Assembly: GCA_030680795.1 (NCBI GenBank)
Contig: JAUXUL010000012.1
Span: 1 to 64,000 of the forward strand
Origin: Anaerolineales bacterium
GTDB taxonomy: Bacteria > Chloroflexota > Anaerolineae > Anaerolineales > Villigracilaceae
Direction: 5' to 3'
Length of the DNA stretch: 64,000 bases
Positions 15,385-24,628 of this stretch are shown here, piece by piece (position 1 is the first letter of the stretch; every line of letters begins with the position of its first letter). The notes beneath the pieces were generated by a model, which worked only from the letters and a program-made list of their open reading frames with translations, had not been told where the DNA came from and searched no databases. The position numbers were made by a program, and so were the translations under genes.

Positions 15385-17241
15385 TTACGGCCTCCACGAA
15401 GGCGCATACCAATCATAATCAGTGGACAGCCCCGGCGCCTGCAAAATCTTCTGGTTCAGCGTCACAAGATTGACCAGGAATAAATGACCGCCGGAGATCG
15501 AAGTGGTTTCTTCAACCAATAAATATCTTCCGCTTGGCGAAAAGATCAGGCGCCCAACCGTTGTGCCTTTGTAAACCAGTGACAGATTTTTTCCTGTGCG
15601 GCTGACCACATACACCTGCGCGCCCGTTTCCGCGCTCGTAAAACTGCTGTAATAGTTGAAGGCGATCAAACTGCTGTCTGGCGACCAAATGAGCGGGTAA
15701 ATGGAGCCGCCAGCGAAATTGGCAATTGGCAATGCGTTTGCACCGTCTGGTTCCATCACTTTCAAAACATGGGTTTGCGTGTTGTAGTCATAATCATCAT
15801 ACGCAAGAAAACCCGCATCGGGTGATGCCGCAAATTGCGCCTTTGTCAAAACCGTTTCAAACATCGGTCGCGCCTGTCCATTTGCGGCGCGGACAAGATA
15901 AATACTGCCCGCATTACCAGGCAAAGCAGAACGCATGATGATATTTTCCGTGTACCAGCCATCCATGATATAAGGCCGGCCTTCAACAGGCAGGTCGCCG
16001 GAAACACCCTTCAACTCCGAACCATCGGGATGCGCCACAAATACATCCTCGCCGCCGAGGCCATCCTGCGTGCGAAACGCGATCCATGAACCATCCGGTG
16101 ACCAAAACGGCGGATCAATATAGGGGAACTGCGCCAGCGAAGTCCATGTTTTTGCATCAGCATTGAACAGCCATAGTTTCGTCGGTGTGCCCTTCGGGTT
16201 ATCCGAATATGAGAAGGCGGCATACTTTCCATCCGGTGACCAACTCAGCGCATTGATGGTGAAATCAAAGGAAAACGGGACATCGATCCTTTCCACCGCC
16301 GGACATTCCCCGCTGTCGGAAATGCACAAGGCTGAGACTTTTACCAACTGAATGGATTGACCGGCCTGCCGCGGCTGCATGAAGAAATACAACTCCCCCG
16401 CTTCCCCCCTGGACGCTATGCCTGATTCAGTCACAACCGGCATCGACCCAATCTGAGGCTGACCATCCGCCACTTGCGCCAGGTCAGAGGGCATCGCAAA
16501 AATGGACGGGTCAATGATTTGATGGAAGCTGATATTTACAACAACGCGTTCCCCCTCCAATTTACCGCTTCCATCTTTTCCATACTCCTCAAGCTTCAAC
16601 ATGACGGCAGTTTGCGTATCCAGCCACATCTTCCAGGAGGGAGCGCTGTTTTCCCTGAACTGCCATTCAACGATCAGGGTTTCGCGCCCGGCGACCATAT
16701 CCATGCCAAGCGGTTTGAAAATCCCTTTATTTTGAGCATAGTCTGAAGAAAAAGCAAGTTGAGAAAGCGGCGAACCGATCTGTCCCCAAATTGGGTTGGG
16801 ATAGGATTCACCTTCAATAATGGGAGGAATATACTGCCCAACACGTGCAAAATCTGGATAGGTATAGCTTTCAACCTGCCCGGAATTCAAGTTGATATTG
16901 AAAATATTTGAACCGTCACTGAGTTTCAAAAACTTGTCTGTACTGTTGGTGATGCCGTTCAATTCAACTTTGTAACGGTTATTAAGTGGATCAAGCCAGA
17001 CCCTTTCCTGATATGCCTGTGTCGTTCCATCCGGCAGATACCATGTGACGATGCCTTCCATTTGAAGGGTTGTCCACTTTGCCGCACTTTCCCACATGGC
17101 GCGCTGGATCTGCTCGGGCGTAGAATCAAGGCTCAGGTTGGCAGGAGCAGGCGTCAGATTAAAGTAGGAGGCGGGCGTTTGAGAAAAGTTGGATGTACAG
17201 GCTGTGATTAAGATCAAAATTAGAATCGAAAGATTTTTCAT
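15385..17241 (-). CDS. Secreted lipoprotein with PD40/TolB-like beta-propeller
   Basis: The N-terminus is a lipoprotein signal (NLSILILILITACTS, Cys near residue 15). The first half (about 45-260) looks like an outer-surface lipoprotein-carrier or MucB-type fold: IQRAMWESAAKWTTLQMEG, then METLIVEWQFRE-like segments. The second half carries PD40 repeats typical of TolB propellers: LSWSPDGKYAAFSYSD, PPFWSPDGSWIAFR, PLIWSPDSSLIAFNY, RLIFSPSGRYLLVEE. Total length is 618 residues. It lies upstream of, and on the same strand as, nothing obvious except the NBR1-Ig gene, from which a terminator separates it. A role in envelope sensing or scaffolding is a guess. Confidence 0.75.
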   Translation of the reverse strand: MKNLSILILILITACTSNFSQTPASYFNLTPAPANLSLDSTPEQIQRAMWESAAKWTTLQMEGIVTWYLPDGTTQAYQERVWLDPLNNRYKVELNGITNSTDKFLKLSDGSNIFNINLNSGQVESYTYPDFARVGQYIPPIIEGESYPNPIWGQIGSPLSQLAFSSDYAQNKGIFKPLGMDMVAGRETLIVEWQFRENSAPSWKMWLDTQTAVMLKLEEYGKDGSGKLEGERVVVNISFHQIIDPSIFAMPSDLAQVADGQPQIGSMPVVTESGIASRGEAGELYFFMQPRQAGQSIQLVKVSALCISDSGECPAVERIDVPFSFDFTINALSWSPDGKYAAFSYSDNPKGTPTKLWLFNADAKTWTSLAQFPYIDPPFWSPDGSWIAFRTQDGLGGEDVFVAHPDGSELKGVSGDLPVEGRPYIMDGWYTENIIMRSALPGNAGSIYLVRAANGQARPMFETVLTKAQFAASPDAGFLAYDDYDYNTQTHVLKVMEPDGANALPIANFAGGSIYPLIWSPDSSLIAFNYYSSFTSAETGAQVYVVSRTGKNLSLVYKGTTVGRLIFSPSGRYLLVEETTSISGGHLFLVNLVTLNQKILQAPGLSTDYDWYAPSWRP

Positions 17242-17282
17242 AAAGTCTCCTATTCAAAAGGGGACACTTGCTTAATGTAAAA

Positions 17283-17310
17283 TTTCCCGTTGTCCGTAGA
17301 CAACGGGAAA
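17283..17310 (-). terminator. Rho-independent terminator after NBR1-Ig gene
   Basis: TTTCCCGTTGTC pairs perfectly with GACAACGGGAAA around a 4-nt loop. On the minus strand a short T-run (TTTTA) follows. It separates the NBR1-Ig gene from the lipoprotein gene. Confidence 0.75.
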
Positions 17311-17328
17311 TAAAAACTACTTATAAAT

Positions 17329-19845
17329 TTACGGCGTGGATGAAATCGTAAGACTATTTACGATCCAAGTGGGATCGCTTCCACCGCCGTCTGAAAACTC
17401 AATCGATAATGAGCCGCCACTCACAGTAACGTTAAATGTACTGACCGTAAATACTCCAGCAGCACTGTCTACATTGGTTAGTTGGGTAATTCCATTTGCT
17501 TTTACTATCATGTCGTCATGGAGATGGTCATTGTCTCCCATCGTGACGCTGATATACCACACGCCATTTGCCAGATCCACCCTAAATGTTCGTGCCGCGG
17601 AGGAATGTTGGACAAAGTCCCTATTTAATTTATGATCCGGCAAGCCTCTATCTCTCGATTCAAGACCGGATAGGTCGGTCCAGCCAAAACTGCCTATTGG
17701 ATAACCAGTAAATTCAGTTATTCTTGCATAACTCGGTTCTAGTTGGGACGAAGCGGTACCGAAATCATATCTGTAACCACTAGGAATAGTCCCTGTATGT
17801 GTCGGTACTGGTGTTGATGTGAATGTTGGTGTAGGTGTAAAGGTTGGCGACGGAGTAAAGGTTGGTGTAGGTGTAAGCGTTATTGTGGGTGTATATGTTA
17901 TGGGTGTTGCTGTTGGAGGCGGAACGGATCCTGCGTTGTAAATCATTGGCGCAACCCAAAGAGCGCGGTCGCCTGTTGGCGAACCAGCGGAAAGCACTGT
18001 GAGAACAAATTTTACATCCTGGCCCACGAGAGAGCCGAGATCAATATCGGCCGCGTATATCCCGCCTTCGTAATTTTCAACAAAGGCCCAGAAAGTTTGG
18101 ATGGATGTACTGCCGCTCAATGAATAGTCCAACCTGAAGACAACGTAACAGGAGGTTGAATTATATTCACAGTTAACCGTGGCACGGAACCTATCGCCGG
18201 ACTTTACATTGTAGGAAGGGTATATGCCCTGAATATAGCCATTATAGACGTTCTGTGGGAAGGTGATCAAACCAGAACGGGTATCCGTTGTGCCATTTTC
18301 CAATTTGGATGGATTGGCGATCAGCACAAATCCTTTTGCATCGCCATCCGTGCCGGGGCACGGTAATGTGCCTGCTCCGCTGTACCAGGTTGCCGCGCAT
18401 ACATTTGCAACAAAGTCATAACTTGTACCAGCGATGGGCGTGGCCGGCGTAACGGGCGTGCCGGGTGTTGATGTAACTCCTGTACCAGCGACGTTGATCT
18501 CTACCCAGAAGGATTTAGTCCCGGCAGAACCAATACCAAACGGGATACCAGTATTATTTTTAAGTTTCCAGTAACCGCGTTTTAAACCTGTTGTGGAAGG
18601 TGCGGTCAATGAAATGGTGATATCCACGGTTTGGCCGGGCGCAACAGAAGTTGTGATGAGTGCTGAATCCGGCCCGCTCATCTTCTCGCCAGAGTCGAAG
18701 ATCAAGCTGTAATTCGTCCAGGTGCATGTGCCAATGTTCTTCAAACGCCAGGTCTTGTTGAAGGTTACACCTGGAGCATAAGTGGTACCGTCCGGCACGG
18801 TGACATCTGCAATGAACTGTGCGCGGTCACAGGCGGCTGGTATCGGTGTAGCGGGAGACGGCGTGCCGGGTGTTGGGGGTGTACTACCGCCAAAGCGGGA
18901 GATGATGGGATTGACCCATAAGGCGCGATCACCGGCAGGAGAACCATAGGCAGAAATAACGAGAATGAATTTCACATTCTGTCCTGCCAGTGAACTCAAA
19001 TCAAGATTGGCGTTATAGCTCAAGCCTTCATATTTTTCACGAAAGGTCCAGAAGGTCTTGACTGCGCCAGAGCCGATCTGATAATCGAGGCGATAGGCGA
19101 CATAACAAGAGGTTGCGCCATATTCACAACCGATGGTCGCCTGGAAGCGATCACCGCTCTGCACGTAGAAGGCCGGGTAGATTCCCTGGATATAACCATT
19201 GGTTACACTATTGGGAGCAAAGAGCAAGCCCGCCTGAGCAGAATTAATTCCATTTTCGAGCTTGGGGTTATCCTTCTTCAGCGAGAATCCATTTGCACTT
19301 CCATCCGAGCCGGGAAAGGTTAATGCGCCCGCACCGCTGGACCAAGACGCCGAGGGTGCGTTCACGGTAAAGTCATATCCAGTACCGGATGATGATGAAG
19401 TGACATTGATCTCGACCCAAAAAGAACTATTTGCCGTGGAACCTATGCCAAAATTACCACCCGAGGCGCTATTGAATTTGTAATAGCCGAAATAATGTCC
19501 GGCTGTGCTTGGTGCGGTCATATTAACAGAGATGTCCACAGTTTGGCCGGGACTTACAGTTGTCGGCAGGGCGACAGATGTGGGTGCGCCCATTCTTTCT
19601 CCGCTTACGAAAATGAGGGAAACGTCACTGCTATTCCATGCGCATGAGCCGATATTCTTTAGGCGCCATGTCTTTGTAAAAGCAGTGCCAGGCGCGAAGT
19701 TCGTGCCGTCTGGAATGGTTACATCCGCGATGAACTGCGCCCAATAACAGGTAGCCGCATTCGCGCTGGATGTTGCTCCAGGCAAGAGTGTGATCATCAA
19801 TGCCAGCAGGAGCAGTACTGATATGGTTCGTGTTATAACTTTCAT
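17329..19845 (-). CDS. Secreted protein with duplicated NBR1-Ig/beta-domain unit and malectin-like tail
   Basis: An exported 838-residue protein. A signal peptide ending SSANA (about residue 30) is followed by an NBR1-like Ig domain (33-150; FAPGTAFTKTWRLKNIGSCAW) and a beta-sandwich domain (155-318; NGYIQGIYPAFYVQSGDRF). Both then repeat at about 338-452 (YAPGVTFNKTWRLKNIGTCTW) and 470-643 (NGYIQGIYPSYNVKSGDRF). A Thr/Pro linker of PTFTPSPTFTPTP type leads to a C-terminal galactose-binding-like domain (693-838) containing RYDFGTASS, DRGLPDHKLNRDF and ANGVWYISVTMGD, similar to modules on carbohydrate-active enzymes. No catalytic domain is visible, so adhesion or glycan binding is the likely role. 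Confidence 0.8.
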   Translation of the reverse strand: MKVITRTISVLLLLALMITLLPGATSSANAATCYWAQFIADVTIPDGTNFAPGTAFTKTWRLKNIGSCAWNSSDVSLIFVSGERMGAPTSVALPTTVSPGQTVDISVNMTAPSTAGHYFGYYKFNSASGGNFGIGSTANSSFWVEINVTSSSSGTGYDFTVNAPSASWSSGAGALTFPGSDGSANGFSLKKDNPKLENGINSAQAGLLFAPNSVTNGYIQGIYPAFYVQSGDRFQATIGCEYGATSCYVAYRLDYQIGSGAVKTFWTFREKYEGLSYNANLDLSSLAGQNVKFILVISAYGSPAGDRALWVNPIISRFGGSTPPTPGTPSPATPIPAACDRAQFIADVTVPDGTTYAPGVTFNKTWRLKNIGTCTWTNYSLIFDSGEKMSGPDSALITTSVAPGQTVDITISLTAPSTTGLKRGYWKLKNNTGIPFGIGSAGTKSFWVEINVAGTGVTSTPGTPVTPATPIAGTSYDFVANVCAATWYSGAGTLPCPGTDGDAKGFVLIANPSKLENGTTDTRSGLITFPQNVYNGYIQGIYPSYNVKSGDRFRATVNCEYNSTSCYVVFRLDYSLSGSTSIQTFWAFVENYEGGIYAADIDLGSLVGQDVKFVLTVLSAGSPTGDRALWVAPMIYNAGSVPPPTATPITYTPTITLTPTPTFTPSPTFTPTPTFTSTPVPTHTGTIPSGYRYDFGTASSQLEPSYARITEFTGYPIGSFGWTDLSGLESRDRGLPDHKLNRDFVQHSSAARTFRVDLANGVWYISVTMGDNDHLHDDMIVKANGITQLTNVDSAAGVFTVSTFNVTVSGGSLSIEFSDGGGSDPTWIVNSLTISSTP

Positions 19846-20074
19846 TGGAATCCTCCATCCAATTCAATGCTAAACAATGACGAGAAAATATCCTAAAAAG
19901 TTCCTCTTGACTATCATAGTCCTCCTAGTATATCTTTTCTTAATGAAATATTCAATATCTACATACTGGTCAATTTTATGGCTTTTTTCCTGTATCAAGC
20001 CAGGCTTCGGGGGGCATTTTCCAGAATTTTGGTTATTAACGAATTAAATCAAGCCTCCTCAAGTCTCTGTAAAC

Positions 20075-20087
20075 TATAATTATCAGT
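20075..20087 (+). promoter_or_regulatory. TATAAT box with leaderless start of dinB
   Basis: TATAAT followed by 7 nt and ATG. No Shine-Dalgarno is present between them. No LexA/SOS box was recognised by eye. Confidence 0.5.
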
Positions 20088-21257
20088 ATGTCTCGCACCA
20101 TCCTGCACCTTGATCTGGATGCCTTCTACTGCTCTGTGGAAGAAATACAAAACCCTGATTTACGCGGCAAGCCTTTTGCAGTGGGAGGCCAGCCAAACGA
20201 ACGCGGTGTGGTTGCATCCTGTTCGTATGCCGCACGCGACATGGGTGTGAGAAGCGCCATGCCCATGTCGCGTGCAATTCACCTATGCAGAAATTTAATC
20301 ATCGTGCCCGGGCGGCATAGGCTCTACAGCGAATACTCCGAAAAAGTGATGAACAAATTGCGGGATTTGACTCCTTTCGTGGAACAGATCTCCATAGACG
20401 AAGCGTTTCTCGACATCTCAGACATTCGCAAAACCCCCGCCCGCGTCGCTCTGGACCTGCAAACTGCCATAAAAAACGAATTGCATTTACCCAGCTCAAT
20501 CGGAATCGCCTCCAACAAACTTGTGGCAAAAATAGCAACCGAGATCGGCAAGAAATCAAACAAGAAAAACAACGAGCCTCCATTTGGATTAACCATCGTC
20601 CCTGCCGGTGACGAAGCCAAATTCCTCGCCCCCCTGCCCGCGGATATGCTCTGGGGCGTAGGACCAAAAACATCCGCAAGATTATCCGAAGTCGGCGTCC
20701 ACACCATCGGTGACATTTCACGCTGGCCTGAAAGAGAACTCCTTAACCTCTTCGGTGAAAACGGGCGCGACCTCTGGCAGCACGCGCAAGGCATAGATAA
20801 CCGTCCCATCGTAACAGAATATGAAACCAAATCTGTCAGCCAGGAGAAAACCTTCAATGTGGATGTACGCGATGAAAAAACCCTTGAAAAGACCCTGCGC
20901 GAACTGTCCATGCAGGTGGGACGCCAGCTAAGAAAAAATGACCTTGCTGGAAAAACCGTCAAACTGAAAATTCGATGGAGCGACTTCACGACCATCACAA
21001 GACAAGTCACTCTTCCCACATCCACAAACAACGATGACGAAATTTCACGCACAGCCATCAAGTTAATGAAAACTGTCCGCAAGCCGAATCAAGCTGTTCG
21101 GTTGATCGGTGTCGGCGTCAGCGGGCTGGGTGCTCCAGTACGCCAACTCAGCCTGTGGGACGCAGGAAACGAAAAGTCCCGCAAGCTGCAGGAAGTCGTT
21201 GACCAGCTGCAGGAAAAATATGGAAGAAATGTTATCCATAAAGGCGACTTAAACTAA
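20088..21257 (+). CDS. dinB: DNA polymerase IV
   Basis: A Y-family translesion polymerase. The catalytic acidic residues are in LHLDLDAFYCSVEE (residues about 5-18) and ISIDEAFLDIS (about 100-110), and the steric/fingers stretch SYAARDMGVRSAMP is present. The helix-hairpin-helix thumb is at LWGVGPKTSARLSEVGVHTIGD. The little-finger domain runs from about 240 to 350 (SVSQEKTFNVDV). At 389 residues it is full length, with a C-terminal extension that ends in LQEKYGRNVIHKG. No beta-clamp motif was assigned. The start has a leaderless-type promoter. It is monocistronic. Confidence 0.95.
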   Translation: MSRTILHLDLDAFYCSVEEIQNPDLRGKPFAVGGQPNERGVVASCSYAARDMGVRSAMPMSRAIHLCRNLIIVPGRHRLYSEYSEKVMNKLRDLTPFVEQISIDEAFLDISDIRKTPARVALDLQTAIKNELHLPSSIGIASNKLVAKIATEIGKKSNKKNNEPPFGLTIVPAGDEAKFLAPLPADMLWGVGPKTSARLSEVGVHTIGDISRWPERELLNLFGENGRDLWQHAQGIDNRPIVTEYETKSVSQEKTFNVDVRDEKTLEKTLRELSMQVGRQLRKNDLAGKTVKLKIRWSDFTTITRQVTLPTSTNNDDEISRTAIKLMKTVRKPNQAVRLIGVGVSGLGAPVRQLSLWDAGNEKSRKLQEVVDQLQEKYGRNVIHKGDLN

Positions 21258-21307
21258 AATGTGCCATTTTTCCGAAGTTTGGAAACAAGCCTCAAACATG
21301 TCATAAT

Positions 21308-21336
21308 TTGACATATCTGCGGTTTATTAATATAAA
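21308..21336 (+). promoter_or_regulatory. Consensus sigma-70-type promoter
   Basis: TTGACA and TATAAA are separated by exactly 17 bp. AAAAGGA overlaps and follows the -10 box, about 9 nt before the ATG. This is the best two-box promoter in the window and drives the small three-gene run up to 23.4 kb. Confidence 0.7.
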
Positions 21337-21348
21337 AGGAAAACATTC

Positions 21349-22323
21349 ATGAACGACAAGAACATTGCATGGCTGCTGCAAGGCGACTCCTGGATCGAAT
21401 ATCGAACACGCCTGGATCTGCTCAACCAAACAGAAAAAGATCCGCAGGTCATCACTGTGCGCAAAGCCATGCTGGCTGACGCAAAGATCCAGTCCCTGCT
21501 CACCGGGTTGATGGACTGGCCCGGAACAGTTCTCAACAGTCACAAATCTGCCAGCCAGCCCTTCCACAAACTAGCTTTCATCGCGGATTTGGGTTTACGC
21601 GTTAGTGACCCACCGATAAAGAAAATCGTGAACAAAATTATGGAGCACCAATCCAAACAAGGTCCATTCCAACTCACCATGAATATCCCATCCCATTTCG
21701 GCGGCAGCGGAAATGATGAATGGGCATGGGCGTTATGTGATGCGCCTATTGTGGTGGCCGCACTGATCCAAATGGGATTAAGCGATGATAAGCGCGTACA
21801 AACCGCGATCCAGCATTTGGATGGACTTGTCCGCGATAACGGCTGGCCTTGTGCTGTCTCGCCAGAATTGGGGAAGTTTCGCGGACCCGGGCGTAAGGAA
21901 GATCCCTGTCCATACGCAACACTTGTGATGTTAAAGGTCATGGCCGAGATTCCCGAATTGCAGGAAGGTAAGTCCGCGAAAATTGGCGTGGAAACCCTGC
22001 TCTCACTTTGGGATGAAAGCATGGAACGCCATCCGTACATGTTCTTCATGGGCACGGATTTCCGCAAGCTCAAAGCGCCGCTATTCTGGTACGACATCCT
22101 GCATGTGCTTGATGTGTTGAGCCACTTCAAATGGGCGAGGAAAGATAAGCGCTTCAAGGAAATGTTGAAGCTCGTAGAATCCAAAGCGGACGGAGATGGG
22201 CGGTACATTCCCGAATCCATCTGGACAGCATGGAAAGATTGGGACTTCGGTCAAAAGAAAATCCCTTCAAAGGGATTGACATTGTTCGTTCAACGAATAT
22301 TGAAAAGAACAAATGCAACATAA
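21349..22323 (+). CDS. Hypothetical protein, possible alpha/alpha-toroid (prenyltransferase-like) fold
   Basis: A 324-residue soluble protein of unknown function. Short repeated blocks such as DEWAWALCDAPIVVAALIQMG, FHKLAFIADLGLRV and YATLVMLKVMAEIPEL resemble the helix pairs of terpenoid-cyclase/prenyltransferase toroids, and a Cys is at GWPCAVSPELGKFRGPGR, but no catalytic motif is evident. The next gene, a GyrI-like protein, starts 17 bp after it and has its own binding site. Chloroflexota genomes often pair these two families, so they may act together. Confidence 0.55.
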   Translation: MNDKNIAWLLQGDSWIEYRTRLDLLNQTEKDPQVITVRKAMLADAKIQSLLTGLMDWPGTVLNSHKSASQPFHKLAFIADLGLRVSDPPIKKIVNKIMEHQSKQGPFQLTMNIPSHFGGSGNDEWAWALCDAPIVVAALIQMGLSDDKRVQTAIQHLDGLVRDNGWPCAVSPELGKFRGPGRKEDPCPYATLVMLKVMAEIPELQEGKSAKIGVETLLSLWDESMERHPYMFFMGTDFRKLKAPLFWYDILHVLDVLSHFKWARKDKRFKEMLKLVESKADGDGRYIPESIWTAWKDWDFGQKKIPSKGLTLFVQRILKRTNAT

Positions 22324-22339
22324 AACAAAGGAGATTGAA

Positions 22340-22984
22340 ATGAAAATTCTGGATCTTCGCAAACAATATAAACATCTTTATCAACCCTCTGCCAAAAAGA
22401 TTGAGACCGTACAAGTGCCCAATCTGCAATTCGCCATGATTGACGGCGCGATTGAAAAGGGACAGGCTCCTGGCACATCACCCTTATTTGCAGAAGCAAC
22501 GCAGGCTTTGTATGGGCTTTCATACACGCTCAAGTTCATGCTCAAAAAACGCAAGACGAATGCAATTGACTATCCCGTCATGGCCCTGGAGGGATTGTGG
22601 TGGGTGGAAGATGGCGCGTTCGACATCACCATCAAAGACAATTGGTTCTACACGCTGATGATGATGCAGCCTGACGTTATTACCAAAGAACTGTTCGAAG
22701 AAGCACGTGAGCAGGTCCGCAAGAAAAAAGGGGACAGCGAAGTACTTTCCAAAGCGAGGCTGGCTCATTTTGAAGAAGGCTTGTGCGTGCAAGTGATGCA
22801 CATCGGACCATACGCCACTGAACCCGCCACGATTGAACGCATGAAAGAATTCATGAGTGAGAACGGACTTCGTGATAATGTTGGACCCAATGGCAAGCAC
22901 CATGAGATCTATCTCAGCGATCCGCGCAAGGCAAAGCCTGATAAGATGAAGACGGTTTTGAGGTATCCAGTTGTAAAAAAGTAG
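22340..22984 (+). CDS. GyrI-like small-molecule-binding domain protein
   Basis: A single-domain protein of the GyrI-like/SOUL-type fold (about 214 residues from this start). Family signatures are MKILDLRKQYKHLYQPSAKK at the N-terminus, a PNLQFAMIDG strand, QALYGLSYTLKFMLKK and the final MKTVLRYPV. Members bind small hydrophobic ligands, and some hydrolyse them; the ligand is unknown. I chose the ATG after AAAGGAG (7-nt spacing) over an upstream ATG overlapping the previous gene. Its TAG stop lies at the start of a dispersed short-unit repeat. Confidence 0.82.
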   Translation: MKILDLRKQYKHLYQPSAKKIETVQVPNLQFAMIDGAIEKGQAPGTSPLFAEATQALYGLSYTLKFMLKKRKTNAIDYPVMALEGLWWVEDGAFDITIKDNWFYTLMMMQPDVITKELFEEAREQVRKKKGDSEVLSKARLAHFEEGLCVQVMHIGPYATEPATIERMKEFMSENGLRDNVGPNGKHHEIYLSDPRKAKPDKMKTVLRYPVVKK

Positions 22985-23016
22985 ATAGGTACACAGGTAA
23001 ACAAGTAGAAAGGTTA
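22978..23016 (+). repeat. Short-unit dispersed repeat, copy 2
   Basis: AAAGTAGATAGGTACACAGG then TAAACAAGTAGAAAGGTT is the same unit pattern as at 3522-3560 (opposite strand) and 38632-38668. The TAG within AAGTAG is the stop codon of the GyrI-like gene. Confidence 0.6.
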
Positions 23017-23035
23017 CAACGAGGTAGGATGTAAA

Positions 23036-23395
23036 ATGAATTGCTTCTATCACTCCGATAAACCCGCCATTGGACTATGCAAACACTGTCAGCGCGGACT
23101 ATGCACCGATTGCGCCGCCGTCATAGACGATGTGCTCGCCTGCAAACACCGCCACGAAGATGATGTCCACAAACAAGAGCAACTCACCGCGCGCAATTTG
23201 TTCCAATCCAAGCGCGTTGCATCAGGTTATATGCGCAATGCAATTTTCTATGGTTTGGTAGGCATTGTATTTGCAGGCTTTGGTTTGTGGCAATTGAAAT
23301 GGCTCGGCTTGCAAGCTGTGGTGTTTGTCATGCTGGGAGGCTTCCTGCTTTACGCGGCAGCTGCGAATTATTTTGAGGGCAGAAAACATAAATAA
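23036..23395 (+). CDS. B-box-like zinc-binding membrane protein
   Basis: The first 45 residues hold the zinc-ligand pattern CFYHSDKPAIGLCKHCQRG, then CTDC, like B-box fingers seen at the N-termini of many bacterial membrane proteins. Two hydrophobic segments follow (about 66-88 and 90-110). The protein has 119 residues and probably sits in the inner membrane with a cytoplasmic zinc knuckle. Function is unknown. GAGG lies upstream of the ATG. The PspC gene follows after a palindromic repeat. Confidence 0.65.
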   Translation: MNCFYHSDKPAIGLCKHCQRGLCTDCAAVIDDVLACKHRHEDDVHKQEQLTARNLFQSKRVASGYMRNAIFYGLVGIVFAGFGLWQLKWLGLQAVVFVMLGGFLLYAAAANYFEGRKHK

Positions 23396-23428
23396 CCTGC
23401 AACTCTTTTCGTTTACCTGCGTAATAAA

Positions 23429-23461
23429 AGGTGACAGTCACTTTGAAAGTGACTGTCACCT
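23429..23461. repeat. Nested palindrome GTGACAGTCAC, copy 2
   Basis: AGGTGACAGTCACTTT and AAAGTGACTGTCACCT pair around a short loop. It is the same element as 9777-9809 with the outer bases exchanged, which argues against pure terminator function. Confidence 0.7.
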
Positions 23462-23479
23462 AAAAGGAAAGGAGTAAAA

Positions 23480-23671
23480 ATGAGCGACTTAAAAACCCTC
23501 ACCCGCAGCAAATCCAACCGCATGATCGCGGGCGTGTGCTCAGGCCTCGCAGATTATCTCAACCTTGACCCCACTGTTGTACGCCTGTTATTCGTGCTGG
23601 GTTTCTTCCTTGCCGGTCCTGGCATTCTGATTGCCTATCTCATCATGGCAATCGTCACCCCCGAAGAATAA
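23480..23671 (+). CDS. PspC-domain membrane protein
   Basis: A 63-residue protein consisting of one PspC domain: LTRSKSNRMIAGVCSGLADY, then LDPTVVRLLFVLGFF, then a hydrophobic end with IAYLIMAIVTPEE. PspC proteins respond to envelope stress together with PspA/B in some bacteria; no other psp gene is nearby. GGAAAGGAG precedes the ATG. It is monocistronic or follows the B-box gene. Confidence 0.9.
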   Translation: MSDLKTLTRSKSNRMIAGVCSGLADYLNLDPTVVRLLFVLGFFLAGPGILIAYLIMAIVTPEE

Positions 23672-23677
23672 ACACCC

Positions 23678-23712
23678 CGTCATCGCGAAGGCGTCAGCCC
23701 GAGGCAATGACA
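23678..23712. repeat. Short degenerate copy of GTCATTGCGAGG palindrome
   Basis: CGTCATCGCGAAG at one end and GGCAATGACAT at the other are the outer arms of the larger element seen at 37207 and elsewhere, with the centre missing. It lies between convergent genes and may serve as a hairpin at their ends. Confidence 0.45.
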
Positions 23713-23719
23713 TATTTTT

Positions 23720-24628
23720 TCAGCGAGCCAACGATAAGAAGACATCCTCCAGCGTCGGCTCACCGCCAACGATACCTTTCACAATCACGTTTTTTACTTT
23801 CAACGCCTTCAGCAAAATTTCTTTCTTCATCCCTTTTTTCGTAATCGTCCTCAAATGATCACCCGCCAATCCAACCCGTAAGACCCCTTCAATTTCAGGT
23901 AAAACAGCCAAGCCATCCTGCAACGGTTCGGCGTAGACTTCCCACACGTCGCCAGGGATGATGTCCCTTTTCAGGTTCGAGGGAGTATCCATTGCTAGCA
24001 GTTTTCCATCGCGCATGATGCCGACGCGTTCGCAGTATTCGGCTTCGTCCATGTAATGCGTGGTGACGAGAATGGTTACGCCGTTTTCGGCGAGTTCATA
24101 GATCAAGTCCCAGAAGGCGCGGCGCGCGGTCGGGTCCACGCCTGAGGTGGGTTCGTCGAGAAACAACAGTTTCGGCTCATGCACCAGCGCGATGCCCAAC
24201 GCTAGTCTCTGACGCCAGCCTGCGGAAAGGGAGCGCGTCAGCGTGGATTCATGTCCATGGAGGCCGACCAGTTCAAGGGTCCGCGCGATGCGGGCTTTGT
24301 CCGTGATCCCATACACGCCGCCGTAAAATGTCAGATTTTCCAGCGCAGTCAGGTCATCATAGATCGCAAACTTCTGCGACATATATCCCGCACGCGCCCG
24401 CACTTCTTCACTTTGCCTGAATGCGTCGAATCCCAGCACGGTCGCTTCGCCTTCGCTCGGTTTGAGCAAACCCAGCAACATGCGGATGGTGGTGGTTTTG
24501 CCCGAACCGTTCGGACCGAGATAACCGACCACCTCCCCTTCGTTCACTTCAAAGTTGATGTGATCAACCGCGACAAAATCACCGAAACGGCGCGTGAGAT
24601 TTTGAACGGAGATGACGGAGTCAGTCAT
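23720..24628 (-). CDS. ABC-2-type exporter ATP-binding protein (second ATPase)
   Basis: ATPase subunit of the exporter encoded upstream. Walker A is GPNGSGKTTT (about residue 40), the Q-loop is MSQKFA, the signature is LSAGWRQRLALG (variant of LSGGQ), Walker B is LLFLDEPTSGVDP and the H-loop is TTHYMDEAEYC. The C-terminal 80 residues match the extension of drug-exporting members, ending EPTLEDVFLSLAR. Its ATG overlaps the stop of the nucleotidyltransferase gene. It pairs with the other ATPase in the operon like the two halves of E. coli YbhF. Confidence 0.9.
   Translation of the reverse strand: MTDSVISVQNLTRRFGDFVAVDHINFEVNEGEVVGYLGPNGSGKTTTIRMLLGLLKPSEGEATVLGFDAFRQSEEVRARAGYMSQKFAIYDDLTALENLTFYGGVYGITDKARIARTLELVGLHGHESTLTRSLSAGWRQRLALGIALVHEPKLLFLDEPTSGVDPTARRAFWDLIYELAENGVTILVTTHYMDEAEYCERVGIMRDGKLLAMDTPSNLKRDIIPGDVWEVYAEPLQDGLAVLPEIEGVLRVGLAGDHLRTITKKGMKKEILLKALKVKNVIVKGIVGGEPTLEDVFLSLAR

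Noticed and set aside
20324-21082. 252-codon minus-strand frame opposite dinB
   Set aside because: Ser/Arg-rich shadow frame; dinB is unambiguous.
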